From positions 1 through 5,190 of the forward strand of contig WJIN01000154.1 of the NCBI GenBank assembly GCA_014730295.1: a DNA stretch of 5,190 nt. The letters run 5' to 3'. The translations under genes were made by a program, and so were the position numbers. Source of the DNA: Promethearchaeota archaeon (lineage in GTDB: Archaea > Asgardarchaeota > Lokiarchaeia > Sigynarchaeales > SOKP01). Each line of letters opens with the position of its first letter. Position 1 is the first letter of the stretch. A model generated the notes under the pieces. It saw nothing but the letters and a program-made list of their open reading frames with translations, ran no database searches and was not told the origin of the DNA. This document shows, one piece after another, positions 5,073 to 5,190 of the stretch.

Positions 5073-5190
5073 ATGAAGTATTATTCTGAAGAAAGAATGA
5101 AAAAAACCAGAGAAAAATTAGAAGAGGAAGTCTTCCAATGGTCAAACATTTCCACGAAAAAAATGTTTGGGTGCCCGAGTTATAAAGTAG
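5073..5190 (+). CDS. TfoX/Sxy N-terminal-like protein, cut by the right edge
   Basis: Only the first 39 codons are present. They read as a charged helix (S-E-E-R-M-K-K-T-R-E-K-L-E-E-E, 5-19), a short linker, then K-K-M-F-G-C-P-S-Y-K-V (29-39). The K-M-F-G...Y block followed by a strand is the hallmark I associate with the TfoX/Sxy N-terminal (YjbR-like) fold. In bacteria Sxy/TfoX regulates competence; many archaeal and bacterial homologues are stand-alone small proteins of unknown role. The start is placed at 5073 because of the GGTGA seven bases upstream. The same frame is open back to a TAA at 4935-4937 and includes another ATG at 5007, so a protein 22 residues longer is possible. It follows the dehalogenase-like gene on the same strand after about 200 bases, too far to claim an operon. 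Confidence 0.6.
   Translation, partial: MKYYSEERMKKTREKLEEEVFQWSNISTKKMFGCPSYKV

Noticed and set aside
1..5190. CRISPR arrays, insertion sequences, attachment sites, rRNA and tRNA genes
   Set aside because: I saw no regularly spaced repeats, transposase-like frames, terminal inverted repeats or structured RNA signatures on either strand.

Overview
This is an AT-rich window (roughly one third G+C by eye). The organism is most likely an archaeon, and an Asgard (Lokiarchaeota-like) archaeon is my best guess. The reasons are TATA-box-like elements about 25-30 bases ahead of several genes, GGTGA-type ribosome binding sites, very short leaders, a membrane-anchored zinc ribbon, and a polynucleotide kinase whose kinase half reads like eukaryotic PNKP. 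The lineage is an inference from style; no rRNA or other marker gene is present.

Layout from left to right. (1) 34-633 (+): a PD-(D/E)XK nuclease-fold protein whose frame stays open to the left edge, so it may be the C-terminal part of a longer gene. (2) 733-1104 (+): a small protein with two membrane helices and a C-terminal four-cysteine zinc ribbon. (3) 1410-2441 (-): a two-domain polynucleotide 5'-kinase / HAD phosphatase, convergent with gene 2. Codons for its first beta strand lie upstream of the first usable ATG, and coding-like sequence continues in another frame past its stop (1261-1449). (4) 2480-2871: an AT-rich gap without a convincing gene. (5) 2872-3411 (-): a four-helix membrane protein of unknown function with a clear ribosome binding site and TATA box. 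(6) 3641-3880 (+): a small membrane-protein reading frame cut by one in-frame TAG, probably a decayed gene. (7) 3976-4875 (+): a haloalkane dehalogenase-like alpha/beta hydrolase, close to the DhlA type. (8) 5073 to the right edge (+): the start of a TfoX/Sxy N-terminal-like protein, cut by the window.

The genes do not form an operon. Strands alternate, gaps are about 100-560 bases, and most genes have their own promoter-like element. The only functional pairing that can be argued is the nuclease-fold protein near the DNA/RNA end-healing enzyme, and this is weak because they are on opposite strands and separated by gene 2. The points most worth a second look are the hybrid architecture of the kinase/phosphatase, the interrupted small gene at 3641-3880, and the dehalogenase-like enzyme that keeps the catalytic triad but lacks a tryptophan where DhlA has its second halide-binding residue.
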